Below are positions 26,357 through 36,001 of a stretch of 64,000 nt of DNA, in pieces. The notes under the pieces are model-generated. The model was given only the letters and a program-made list of their open reading frames with translations. It did no database searches and had not been told where the DNA came from. How positions within the stretch are numbered: position 1 is the stretch's first letter; each line of letters begins with the position of its first letter. Source of the DNA: Rhynochetos jubatus (lineage: Eukaryota > Chordata > Aves > Eurypygiformes > Rhynochetidae); NCBI GenBank assembly GCA_027574665.1, contig CM050652.1, forward strand, positions 6,552,589-6,616,588. Direction: 5' to 3'. The position numbers and the translations under genes were made by a program.

Positions 26357-26930
26357 TTTATGGGGTACCTCTGGGTATCATTTATAGGGTGTATATACAC
26401 AGCTGGTTATGTACAAAGGCCAGGCTAAAATCCTGCAATAAAACGGATAGTAGTTACATTTTGTATTTGGCTGGTCATTCTTTGTAAACTTTTTGTAAAC
26501 TTCAAGGCTTTGAGTGATGTTCATACAGTGTCCTGGAGCAGAGCCACAATTGTGTCTCAGAGTAATTAAAATTTCTCTTAGAACACTCGAGGCCCAGAAC
26601 AGAAAGCTGTTGTATGATAAAATTACTGTGATTGATTTTTTTTTTTTTCCCAATGATGGAATTTAAAATGTGGCAAAATCTCAATAGCCTGGTTAGCTGA
26701 TCAGCCTGAGATGCTAGGTTGATTGACACACTTTTGAGAAAGTGATGGATCCCATACATGTTTCTGTACTATGTTTGCAAATAATAGCACAGTATTAAAC
26801 TTTGTGATCCAGTCTTTGCAGTTCAAAGCTCATTAACGCTTTCCATGAACAATCATACTATTAGTATCTTGAACAAGGTTGGTCTATTGGTCTCATTTTC
26901 TTTTTCTTGCAAGTAGCCCTGTTGTTGTGC

Positions 26931-27025
26931 TCAGCAGTATTGTAAGCTGTCTTGTGATCAACTAAAATAAGCAAAATACGGCCTTAATTTTGCCTTGTTT
27001 CTTCTTTTTCTTTTTTTCCTTTCAG
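26931..27025 (+). promoter_or_regulatory. CELF2: Exon B acceptor region: UG-rich motif and pyrimidine tract
   Basis: GTTGTTGTG lies about 90 bases upstream of exon B. The acceptor is a long T/C tract with several CTTTTTCTTT/TTCTT units ending in TTTCAG at 27021-27025. UG-rich motifs are known CELF targets and TTCTT-type units are known PTB targets. Actual use here is inference. Confidence 0.55.
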
Positions 27026-27157
27026 TGGCTGCATCAACTGCTAATTCCACAGCTGGTGCGGCCATGAATTCTTTGACTTCTCTGGGTACTCTCCAAGGAT
27101 TGGCTGGAGCCACTGTTGGACTGAATAATATTAATGCACTAGCAGGTACCGTAAACA
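27026..27157 (+). CDS. CELF2: CELF2 exon B: linker (VAASTANSTAGAAMNSL...) with two donors
   Basis: This coding exon encodes VAASTANSTAGAAMNSLTSL followed by GTLQGLAGATVGLNNINALA, the middle of the CELF2 linker. Two donors are visible. The first ends the exon at 27145 (CTAGCAG|GTACCG, 120 bp). The second ends it at 27157 (AACA|GTGAGT, 132 bp). Their difference is exactly 12 bases, so frame is kept. The longer form adds a GTVNS-type segment, which completes with the first two bases of exon C (A|GT, Ser). The distal donor has the better intronic match (GTGAGT). Both ends I recall from CELF2 isoforms of other vertebrates. Confidence 0.96.
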
Positions 27158-29794
27158 GTGAGTATTTTTGCTGTGGTGGACAGCCTTCCCCAATAATCAT
27201 GCCACAAAAACTATTGATTGTAAAGTGATGATATGATTATTTTTATTTTATATGCAAAATAAGGGGATCAAGTTAATCTAGTTCCATTCATGGTACATAT
27301 GCAGTTCTGGAGTCTTTTAGTTTCACTTACTTTGCTCTGCAAAGTGAAGTCCCATGGGTCCCTGCACAAAGACTCCTTTTCTTGCAGGTTGCATGGAGGG
27401 CAAAAGAAATGTCACCAGGGATTTGGGTTATCTAAGTTATGGAAGAGGCTCCTTTTTCATTTAGGGAGTCTGACAACAGCTGTATCACCCCAGTGTACAA
27501 AACCTCACTCAGAAATGTAGTGATAAATAAGATGTTTGCCATGAAGACAGTCCTTTTAAAATGTTTGTAGGAATTATCAAATTGACTTGAGGGCAGGATA
27601 CTTTAAAAATGAAGGCAAGTCTTTGGCTTTTTATTGGCAAGTATAAGAGAATGATGCAGTCACCTGTAATACCAGCGCATGCACATCTATCCTATGACAT
27701 CTTAAGCAAACCCTGGCATCTCCAGCTATGTAGATGCCAGTAGTTGTTAGAACGTTCTTCTTTGTTCTTGGTCAAGATTTTCCTGAAGGAGGATTTTTTT
27801 TTATTGTTTCTGCTATAATGACTTCACCTTTGCCTGCAATGGAAGACATTTGTCCAGCTGCATTTCCCCCCTCCCTGTTTTTTTAGCTGCTGTTGCTCCT
27901 TGCATTTCCTTCTACAATGCAAGGCATCTATTTGGTCATTGCCCACGACCCATCATAATGTACCCCCAGGAATGGATGTCCTCCTCAGTATCTCTTGCTC
28001 ACTCTGATGCTCTGCATGATGTCCTTTTTATCACTGTTACTTGGCTGCTCACCCAATCTTTTTGTTCTGTGATCTCTGGTTGTCACTGTTGGGAGTTGGG
28101 AAGGAAGGGGCCTAGTGGATGTCCATGTAGCAATGTTGAGTGGTGCATGGGGTCTTGTGTAAAACAGGTCTTGCTTCTGGCAAGGACATGCATATTTCAC
28201 CCAATCAACCTCATAGTAAATATGACTCAAGAACAACTTAAGAAAAGTAAGTATTAGTTCCCAAAATGGCATGCATGAAAAGCTAACTTACCTCCTCTTG
28301 TGAGCTCTCATAGTAAGGGAGTTAACCTTGTCATAAGTAAGAAATCATTAAATGTCTTTTTCTGAGAAACCTTGTGCTTTACTTGGTTTATAAGAAGTCA
28401 CAGTATTAAGACCGGAGTATGACATTCCACTCCTTCCCTCACACAAGCACTAAGAGCCCAGGCACACTGGAGCACTCCAAGATAACATCCCTTTCATCAA
28501 GACCGAGCAAGAGTGAATCACCTTTGCATGGGAAACCTTCTGTTGCACTTTTAACACTTACTGCTAGGCTGCAAGCAAAGAGTTTACATTTTCTCAGCGA
28601 GTATTTTGAGGTGGTATGTGTGCGAAGTGATCTGCATGTGTCTTTTGAAGTATTAATGATGTATTCACAACCTACTACCATATTTCAGCTTGTTTTAAGC
28701 CACCATTGCTTCCATGCACCAACAGTGGCTTCAGTCCCACATCTTCTTCGTGGATGTTTTTATGGACACAGAGAGTGTACGTGCCTAGAATATCTGTATA
28801 CGTATAGCAGTTAGAAAATGTATGTGGATTTGTCTGTCTATATATTGGAGAGATTTAAAGAGGGGAAACTGCTTCCCCCCAACACAAGACAGTGTTGTCG
28901 CACTCTTTCTCTCAAACAGATGACACTGTTAGCAATTTCAGATAATTGTGATGCTAATGATAGCGAAGCATTGTTCAAATTATGACCACCTCCCCTGTCT
29001 GTTTTAATGACGAGCCAGTGTTTTTCCTAGTGACCGTGTCTGACCCAGTCTTTCGCACTCAGACCTGCCTAGGAGTTTGCCTTCGGGAACCCTCACGTTC
29101 ACCAAGTCTGTTGTTTCACACTATGCCATGGTCATAAGCAACCCAGTAAAAACATTCATTGGTCATGCGGGTTCCTGAAGTAATTGTGCAGAGAAATTGG
29201 GATTGAGTGACATGCTTCTAATCGGGGAATTAACAAGAGCAATCCAAAGTACAAATCAAACAGAGCTTAACCCAAAAATTAAGCAAAAGGTGACACCGGG
29301 CTTGGACATCGATTTACACAAAGGTGACGGAAGAGGTACTCTTCTGTTGAAGCCATGCTCTGTATGAGAATCGCAAGGAGAATGTCTTCCAGGCTGAGCT
29401 CACTAGGAGTCTTTTAGCTGTTTTCTGGATCCTGTGTGGGTCCATGAAAAAGAAGCTGGGCTGTGGAGACTGATAGTGCTCTCATTGAAGAGAAAAGCAT
29501 TGTAGAAAGGTGTCTGGAGGCCTTAAAAAGTAAAGGGAGTGGAGTATGGTAAGTTTAAACCCTCTCCAATGGTTTGACAGCAGTTGTATGTACATGTGGA
29601 GATTCACCCAGTCTTCCCTCAGTCATGCTTGAAGCATCTAAAACCTTAAACGGCAAAGCGTTAGGCTGTCTCCTTTGGGCATGTAAATTTAAATAATGTA
29701 ACTAACAAAAAGAGTTATGGATAATAAGGGAAATATAATAAAGAGGGAAGAAGAGATTCTATGCAGTTAAAAAAGACGGCCATGGATTCAGGAT

Positions 29795-29960
29795 ACTGGA
29801 CAGTTACAACACAATATTTGTGTGTGAACCCAGGGCAGTCACTTAGCCTTCCTGCCCCCATATTTACATCTGTAAAATGGAGATAAAACTATTTGTGACA
29901 GATTTGAAGGTGCTTGGAAAGCAGTTTGAGAGACCTTTGGGCTTGCCAAGCATTGTCACT
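29795..29960 (+). mobile_element. MIR-like (CORE-SINE) fragment
   Basis: The order CAGGGCAGTCACTTAGCCTT, TTTACATCTGTAAAATGGAG, GGTGCTTGGAAAGCAGTTTG and GAGACCTTT follows the core and 3' part of amniote MIR-like SINEs. Divergence is high, consistent with an ancient insertion. Family assignment is from memory. Confidence 0.65.
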
Positions 29961-30452
29961 TCTGTATTATGAAGAGTAACTCAAAAACGTAGGAGGTCAT
30001 AGATGAGAGACTCCAAAAGGTTATTTCACAGAAGTGAGGAAGGGACCAGAGTTCAATATCAGACTGAGGTACATTGGTAGAGATAATAAAGAGATGGCAG
30101 AGATGTGTAACTGCAGCTGGATCTCCTAGATTTCATAAAAATATGAAATAGGAGAATAGAAAAAAATCTGTTTTGCTCTGGAGGGAAGTGTATTTAGACA
30201 CTTGTGCTGCAGTAGCAGCAGCCCGTGCCCTTCTCGGAAGCAGTGCACTGAGCTGGGGCTGTCTGGCTGTTTGCTAATCTGAGACCATTTGGTGGGAAGG
30301 GGCTATTGATTCTGGGTAAAAGAAGGGGGAGGATGCTGCCCACTGCAACACAAAGCATGTTTCTCTAATAGGCTGATGACTCACAAAAGATAACACGTTA
30401 GCCTAATGCTTCCTCTATTATCAAGTCATTTCAACACCATAATAAAAGGAGA

Positions 30453-30479
30453 TAAAGGCTGCTTTATCAGCAGCCTTTA
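30453..30479. other. Perfect 11-bp inverted repeat, 5-nt loop
   Basis: TAAAGGCTGCT (30453-30463) pairs exactly with AGCAGCCTTTA (30469-30479) across loop TTATC. It would fold as a stable short hairpin in the intron RNA. Confidence 0.75.
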
Positions 30480-30598
30480 CTTTAACGAGTGCTGTGTGTA
30501 CACCCATGCAAGCAATGACACACACCTAAGTACAAAATATCACAGCAGGTTAAGGTCAGGCTTAGGATCAAATAATATTAATAATAGTTATTACTAAG

Positions 30599-30620
30599 AA
30601 TTAATTATTCATAATTAATT
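30599..30620. promoter_or_regulatory. AT palindrome with TAATTA sites
   Basis: AATTAATTAT and ATAATTAATT are exact inverted copies separated by TC, inside a longer AT-rich stretch. TAATTA is the classical homeodomain core, so a clustered binding site is possible, but AT-rich sequence alone can produce this. Confidence 0.4.
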
Positions 30621-32270
30621 ACTCTATTGTTATTTTGAATCTTCCTTTTCCAAATGTCCTGTCTTTTAGATATAAGATGCTTCACAAGCTATCTTGGTTT
30701 GCAAGTTTTTGTTTTATAACTAGAACCATTATACACCAAATATCTGGCGCTCTTGTGCTCTGGCAGAGTTTTTTATAGAGAGTAGCATCAGCCAGTACTG
30801 CCTATCAGGATACAGAGATGCTCTGAAGAGGGGAAGAGAAATCTTCAAAGTGCGAGACATTTTATTAAGGAAAGGCTAAGAATATCACATCTCTGTCAAG
30901 TGTTTAGTCACACAAATTATAGTAATATCAAAAGGTATAATTTATGCAGTACAATTCTCTTAATTGGCACAGACTCTGGTGGAGCCAGAAAGGTGCCACT
31001 TGAGCAATTGTCATGATTATTGGAGACTCATAGGAATACACTTTTTGAATCTACATAAGAGGTGGAAGAAAACTAGTAGGTCAGCATCTTTATCCTCTTC
31101 TGTCAATGCAGGATAATTCCCTGCAGTATTCTTCCTATCTCTGAATTACTCATGTGATAAGGTTTATGCCACTTTCCTTGAAGATTGTTTCCCAGTCTAA
31201 TAGATTACATTGTTAATTCACTATAAAATGTCCTCTGCTTAATTTTCCCACTTTTCTGCAATTTACATATCACCCCTTATTATTGCTCTGAAATTAAGCC
31301 ATCTCTTTCTCTTCAACATCCCTAGCTTTTGGGTCTTAATATGGCTCCACCTCTTCACCCATCAGTTTTCCAACTGAAGCACTATGCAGTCAGTGTGTAA
31401 GAAATGGTCGCTCGTGGTTCTGGGTGCCTCATTCTTCTGGCCTCATTTTTCTGGTGACAGATCAACTGTACCTCAAGGGGCCTGATTAAGCCTTTTTTAA
31501 GTTGTTTGTGAGCCATTCACCTAAGAACTAGGGAGCACGGGATAGCTCGTTGTGCAGAAAACTTGGCCTAACTCAGTCCTGATGAGCAAGTTGGAGGTGT
31601 AGGCGATGAGTAGGGCTTCAAACTCAGCTACCTCTTCAGCTGCCAGAGACTGTAGCTCTAACAGAGAATTCACTTTTTCTGGAATTTCGGGGGAAAAAAA
31701 GTGTTTATGTTGTTAACATCAATGTTACTCATTTAGGAGCTATGATGAGGAATAGAAGCAATGGAGAGAGGCTGTAGCCCAGGAATTTGTCCACCATCGA
31801 GTCAGAGCAGTAAAACTTGTTTTGCAGCCTGCACTGTTTGCATGGATGAGGGATGCCATTTTCCGCACAGCTAGCAATCCAGTCTGAAATTCTCTCTTTG
31901 GCAGTCATCCCAGTTAAATTATTCTGTTATTTATCAGGATGTAGAATCGCTTTAAAGAAAAAAAATTAAGCAACTCTGCTTCCAGTGAGAAAGACAGTGC
32001 TAGAACCAAACACTTTAATGTCTTCGTGAAAGATGCCTAGTCTGGATGAAGCACTTTTAGTCTCTCTAGATGTGCTGCTGTTTTCCCCTTCTGGAGTAAC
32101 TGGAGTCACCAGAGGAGGAGGGTGGAAGCGCAGAGCATCGCAGCATTCCTACCCCAAACATCCCCAAACCTAAGGGACCAAGCCCATAATTGTGCAGAGG
32201 GTTGTTTCAAAATGCTGTTAATCAGGGTTCTCTGCTAACTCCGTATAAGCAAAACCCTTCGGATATCAGG

Positions 32271-32434
32271 GAATCACAGAATGGTTTGGGTTGGGAGGGA
32301 CCTTAAAGCTCACCTAGTTCCAACCCCCCTGCCATGGGCAGGGACACCCTCCACTAGACCAGGTTGCTCCAAGCCTCATCCAGCCTGGCCTTGGACACTT
32401 CCAGGGATGGGGCATCCACAGCTTCTCTGGGCAT
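32271..32434 (-). mobile_element. CR1 LINE 3' fragment
   Basis: This reverse CR1 3' end starts AATCACAGAATGGTTTGGGT and stops abruptly after CTTCTCTGGGCA, the same truncation point as the copy at 26184-26356. It sits about 420 bases upstream of exon C. Confidence 0.95.
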
Positions 32435-32854
32435 ATGGTGTGGTCATGGCCTGTTGCTAAAGACCCTGGTCAGAAAGAGTGGGTTTCCTCGCAGACTGCT
32501 TATTCCCACTGGCCAGCTGGTTGGATGCAGGTCAAATAGGTCCCACTCTCCCAGCTTCAGATACCCTCAGCGGAAGCATGGGTGTTGATGAGGATGGGCA
32601 GGGAAGCTTTCAGGAGCACCGAGCTGTAGTACTTGCCAGTAGCAGGCTGCATGCGAGTCCGTTTGACTGTGCAACCCTTGTGCTAAAGTGATCCTGACGC
32701 CAAAGTCGTGTTTCTTTGTTTTCAGTCCCATTTGGTGAAGTGCCGAACTGCATGCACTGCCGTCGTTGTCAGTGTCATATAATACCAACGACTTTCGGAA
32801 AGCACTAATGAACAAGTGCAATTTCTTTTCTCTATTGTTGGGTTTTTTGTAAAG

Positions 32855-33052
32855 TTGCTCAAATGCTCTCAGGTATGGCGGCCCTGAACGGAGGACTCGG
32901 CGCAACAGGCTTGACGAACGGTACGGCCGGCACGATGGACGCGCTCACCCAGGCCTACTCAGGAATCCAGCAGTACGCTGCCGCCGCGCTGCCCACGTTG
33001 TACAGTCAGAGCTTGTTGCAGCAGCAGAGCGCTGCGGGCAGCCAGAAGGAAG
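32855..33052 (+). CDS. CELF2: CELF2 exon C: end of linker ([13 protein letters not shown]...) with two acceptors
   Basis: The exon encodes [20 protein letters not shown], then [20 protein letters not shown] and [19 protein letters not shown], the last part of the linker before RRM3. Two acceptors are usable: TTTTTTGTAAAG ending at 32854 (198-bp exon) and CAAATGCTCTCAG ending at 32872 (180-bp exon). The 18-base difference keeps frame and adds the VAQMLS-type segment found in some CELF2 isoforms. The donor is GGAAG|GTAAGC at 33053. The exon is strikingly GC- and CpG-rich compared with its surroundings. The ending AAGSQKE followed by GPEGANLF in exon D matches CELF2. Confidence 0.97.
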
Positions 33053-33071
33053 GTAAGCGCCCGCGCCGGCG

Positions 33072-33119
33072 GAGCAGGCCGCACGCTGAGCAGGCCGCAT
33101 GCTGAGCAAGCCGCGTGTG
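33072..33119. repeat. 16-bp tandem repeat, three copies
   Basis: GAGCAGGCCGCACGCT (33072-33087) is followed by GAGCAGGCCGCATGCT (33088-33103) and the diverged GAGCAAGCCGCGTGTG (33104-33119). It begins 19 bases after the exon C donor. Confidence 0.9.
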
Positions 33120-35836
33120 GCCAAACGTACGGGGTTGTGGGTTCCTTTCCTCACAGAGCCTTAACGAAGGACCTCGAGTAACCTAATCTTTGATTTTTTT
33201 TTCCCAGTTTTCTCCTGTTTAGTATTTTCACTTTCTTTAACCTCTAATGTAATTCATTTTTGCCTGTCCTTCGAGTTACACTTCACTGACCATCCTTTCC
33301 TGTATAAAAGCATTTACCAACTACCATGTAAAAAGGCACCAGTAACAAAAATCATCCCTTCGTGGGTGCCATTCTCCCTTCTGGTTTCCATTTTCTGTGA
33401 TAATGGAGTTAATCTGATTAGGTTTAAGGTTTTGAGTTAATGACAAGATCCGTTTTCGCTTTGAGGGGTTCGTTGCTTAATTGTGGGTCTTGCAGGGAAG
33501 CAACTAAGTGAGTGATTGCCCCCTCTCCCCGCGCCAACAGCAAATAAACCTCAGGAAGTTACTGTTAAGAATAAATGAATACTAATTGCAAGATGTTTAG
33601 GAAAATGAGGTTACCCTTTTTGCCTCTTCCATTCCCCTGCACACTTCCCAGGCATTTTGGGGGTTTGTTTCTGTTTTCATTGCTTTTTCTCATCCAAATT
33701 TCTAGCTAATTCTAGAAGAACAGGAAAATACTGCATGCTTTCTAAGACTGCATCTACGTTGTCACTACTCTTCTTGTCAGGGCTAAGCTTTGGAAATGAA
33801 CTTAGTATAGTATCCTCAAGAGAAATCTTTTTATCCACTTTTAAATTAGTATCTGGTACTGTTATAAGAAGTGTTTCCTAGGAAGAGAAATTTGGCATTC
33901 CCCTAGCTGGCTATAGTATAGGGACACCGGAGTTAAAATGTATATTTTCTCTGAATTCTTTACTTTATTTACTGCTAACAGCTTGGATTATTTAAAATGA
34001 AAGGATGTTTTTTAATTAACTTTTTCCCCCTCATTTTTTCATGTTCTCTGCATTTATCTTTCCTCTTGCTCACTTTGGTCAGTGACAACACACTATTTGA
34101 CACCAGAAATAAATTGTTTATTTGGTGTCACTGTAGGATATGTATCAGAGGACAGTTTGATTTTTTTCCTACCTATTTTAATTTTTTTCCATTTATGAAC
34201 TTTCATATCAATTGTAGGCTTACTTTTATTGTGAATTGGTAGTGTCCCTTTTAAAATACAGTCTTCTTTTGTTATATGTCATGTTTCTGTTAGTGAGGGG
34301 TTGAGTTAAAGTGAGTAAATTCTATCACTGAATACTGACAACTGTGTTTTGTCTCTTAACATGATTTCTGGTGGAATGGTGAAGAGCCTGGAGTGGCTGA
34401 GGATAGACAAGTACCAGAGAAAAATGCTATATAAATATTGAATGCTGAAGCACAGTGAACTGCCTCATGCATATGTTCTAAACTACTATTTAATAAGTTT
34501 TTTCTCACTGTTTCAAAAAAAAATATTATTTTCTGGATATGATAATTTACTTGCAGTAAGAAGAAATAAGTTCCAGGTGGCCAATTTTTGTCCTTTTTTT
34601 TTAAGTTTTTCTTTTTAAAAACCTCTTTTCCCCCCCCCTAGTCAATTTTTCCCCTTCTTTTGGGCAAACACTGAAGGGGTTTGGGCAAATCCTTCAGGCT
34701 GAGAGATGGCAGCCAGCCTGGGTCTTCTGTATGGGAGAGGTGAGGCTTCATGACTGCTGCAGAAGGTACTCCATAAATCTGATACACGCTTTCCTGTCCT
34801 CTCCAGAAAACCAAGGACATCACACCTGAGGCTCCCTTAGGTTCCATTAAGCACAGGAATACTTAAACAGGTTACTCTAGATGTGTTTTTACTAGAAGTG
34901 TTTCTTCCTCTTGTGCACTACTTACGCTTCTGGTGTCTGCATGGGAAGGCCACATGGCCAGCTCCATCATGTTCTTCCAGGCATCCATTGCTCATTTCTT
35001 AAAGGACAAAAAAAAAATATCCTGTTAGTGCTAGGGTGAGGGTTTAAACCAACAGCACTAATAATATGTATCCCAACTTTTGGCTGTAAGAAAAATACTC
35101 TAAGCATCTTGAATTTGCACCTTTCTTTACAAACTCAACTTTGTCTAAAACCACTTTAATTTTAACACAACTCCTTTATTTTGAACTTCTTTAAAAGGCT
35201 TACTTTACAAAGTTTCTTCTAGGAGCCAGAACTTTCTACAGGGAATCTGTGGTTTTGGTTTTTTTTTTTAAAGCTGTCATTTAAAAATTGCTCAGTACAC
35301 ATTTAAATCTTAGTATCTTTCTCTCTCTGACTTCCTTGATTTCCAAGTCACAAGGTTTGCTTTTTCTTATCCTTTTTATTCCCATCTCCACCAGTTTCCT
35401 GCCCTTTGAGTTCACACCTATGATACTCAAATCTGAGCTCAGCTCATTGCATTTCTGTAATTTCCACAACTAGAATTAAACCAACAAACCCATGCAAATG
35501 TTTGAGGCAGCAGAGGAGTCCTTGTGCAGTTCTTGGGGTAAGGCGAGAGAGGAATACATTGTACACATTTTCCTAACCTTAATTATGCTGAAAGACACTT
35601 GTATAAATTGAAGAAAGAGTCCTCAGTTTAACTTCTTCGTAGTAGAGTTACGAAGTTAACACTTTTCAAGATAGGATGCTCTAAAGAGCTGCATTTCATC
35701 TGTGTTCCTTTGATGATCCACTTGCTTTTGTTCCTTCAAATTTGGAAAGTGAAATGCTTTCGGACCATCACCTTCAGTAAGTACTATGGAAACAGGGATT
35801 AAATATAGCACTTGCAATAGCTGTTTTCATACTTTC

Positions 35837-35847
35837 TGTTTGTTTGT
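35837..35847 (+). promoter_or_regulatory. CELF2: GU-rich element in the exon D acceptor
   Basis: The 11-mer TGTTTGTTTGT lies within the polypyrimidine region, ending 10 bases before exon D. As RNA it equals the GU-rich element known as a high-affinity CELF1 target. CELF2 shares its RNA-binding specificity closely, so binding of the gene's own product here is a reasonable inference. Confidence 0.6.
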
Positions 35848-35857
35848 TTTCCTAAAG

Positions 35858-36001
35858 GTCCAGAAGGGGCAAACCTCTTTATTTACCACCTCCCCCAGGA
35901 GTTTGGAGACCAGGACATTCTGCAGATGTTCATGCCTTTTGGAAATGTTATCTCTGCTAAAGTCTTCATTGATAAACAGACCAATCTGAGCAAGTGCTTC
36001 G
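35858..36001 (+). CDS. CELF2: CELF2 exon D: first part of RRM3
   Basis: The 144-bp exon encodes [20 protein letters not shown], then [20 protein letters not shown] and [14 protein letters not shown] is the RNP2 strand of the third RNA-recognition motif, and KCF starts the RNP1 motif, which is completed in exon E. Ile in QDILQMF, Ile in GNVISAK and Ala in exon E (AIQAMNG) fit CELF2 rather than CELF1. The acceptor is CCTAAAG and the donor is TTCG|GTATGT. The length is a multiple of three and both ends are phase 1; skipping would keep frame but destroy RRM3. Confidence 0.98.

Larger units (their letters stand above)
6304..27025 (+). other. CELF2: CELF2 intron A-B (20.7 kb)
   Basis: This long intron runs from GTAAGAG to TTTCCTTTCAG. 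Recognisable contents are a CR1 fragment (6610-6898, +), a degraded CR1 (11057-11222, -), a solo LTR (16458-17038), a C-tract (17630-17654), an older CR1 (19085-19825, -), a possible MIR-like fragment (21105-21215) and a CR1 (26184-26356, -). Small structures are a perfect hairpin at 10884-10907 and a 31-bp tandem duplication at 12355-12404. No additional coding exon of CELF2 was found in it. The 3' end has a long pyrimidine tract and, about 90 bases upstream of exon B, a UG-rich GTTGTTGTG motif. Confidence 0.9.
27158..32854 (+). other. CELF2: CELF2 intron B-C (about 5.7 kb)
   Basis: The intron contains a MIR-like SINE (29795-29960), a CR1 copy (32271-32434), a perfect 11-bp hairpin (30453-30479) and a homeodomain-like AT palindrome (30599-30620). 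The 135-codon open frame at 27850-28257 has no recognisable domain. A good acceptor-like sequence also occurs at 32725, upstream of exon C. The branch-point candidate CTAAT at 32805-32809 lies 46 bases before the first exon C acceptor. Confidence 0.88.
33053..35857 (+). other. CELF2: CELF2 intron C-D (2.8 kb)
   Basis: The intron starts in CpG-rich sequence with a 16-bp tandem repeat (33072-33119) and then becomes AT-rich. I see no repeat family or additional exon. It ends with the pyrimidine/GU-rich acceptor TGTTTGTTTGTTTTCCTAAAG. Confidence 0.9.

Noticed and set aside
27850-28257. 135-codon open frame in intron B-C
   Set aside because: No domain or family similarity, many Cys and Ser from random composition, and no paired splice sites.
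32567-32905. 112-codon reverse-strand frame overlapping the exon C start
   Set aside because: It is partly the antisense of exon C and its upstream intron; no independent support.
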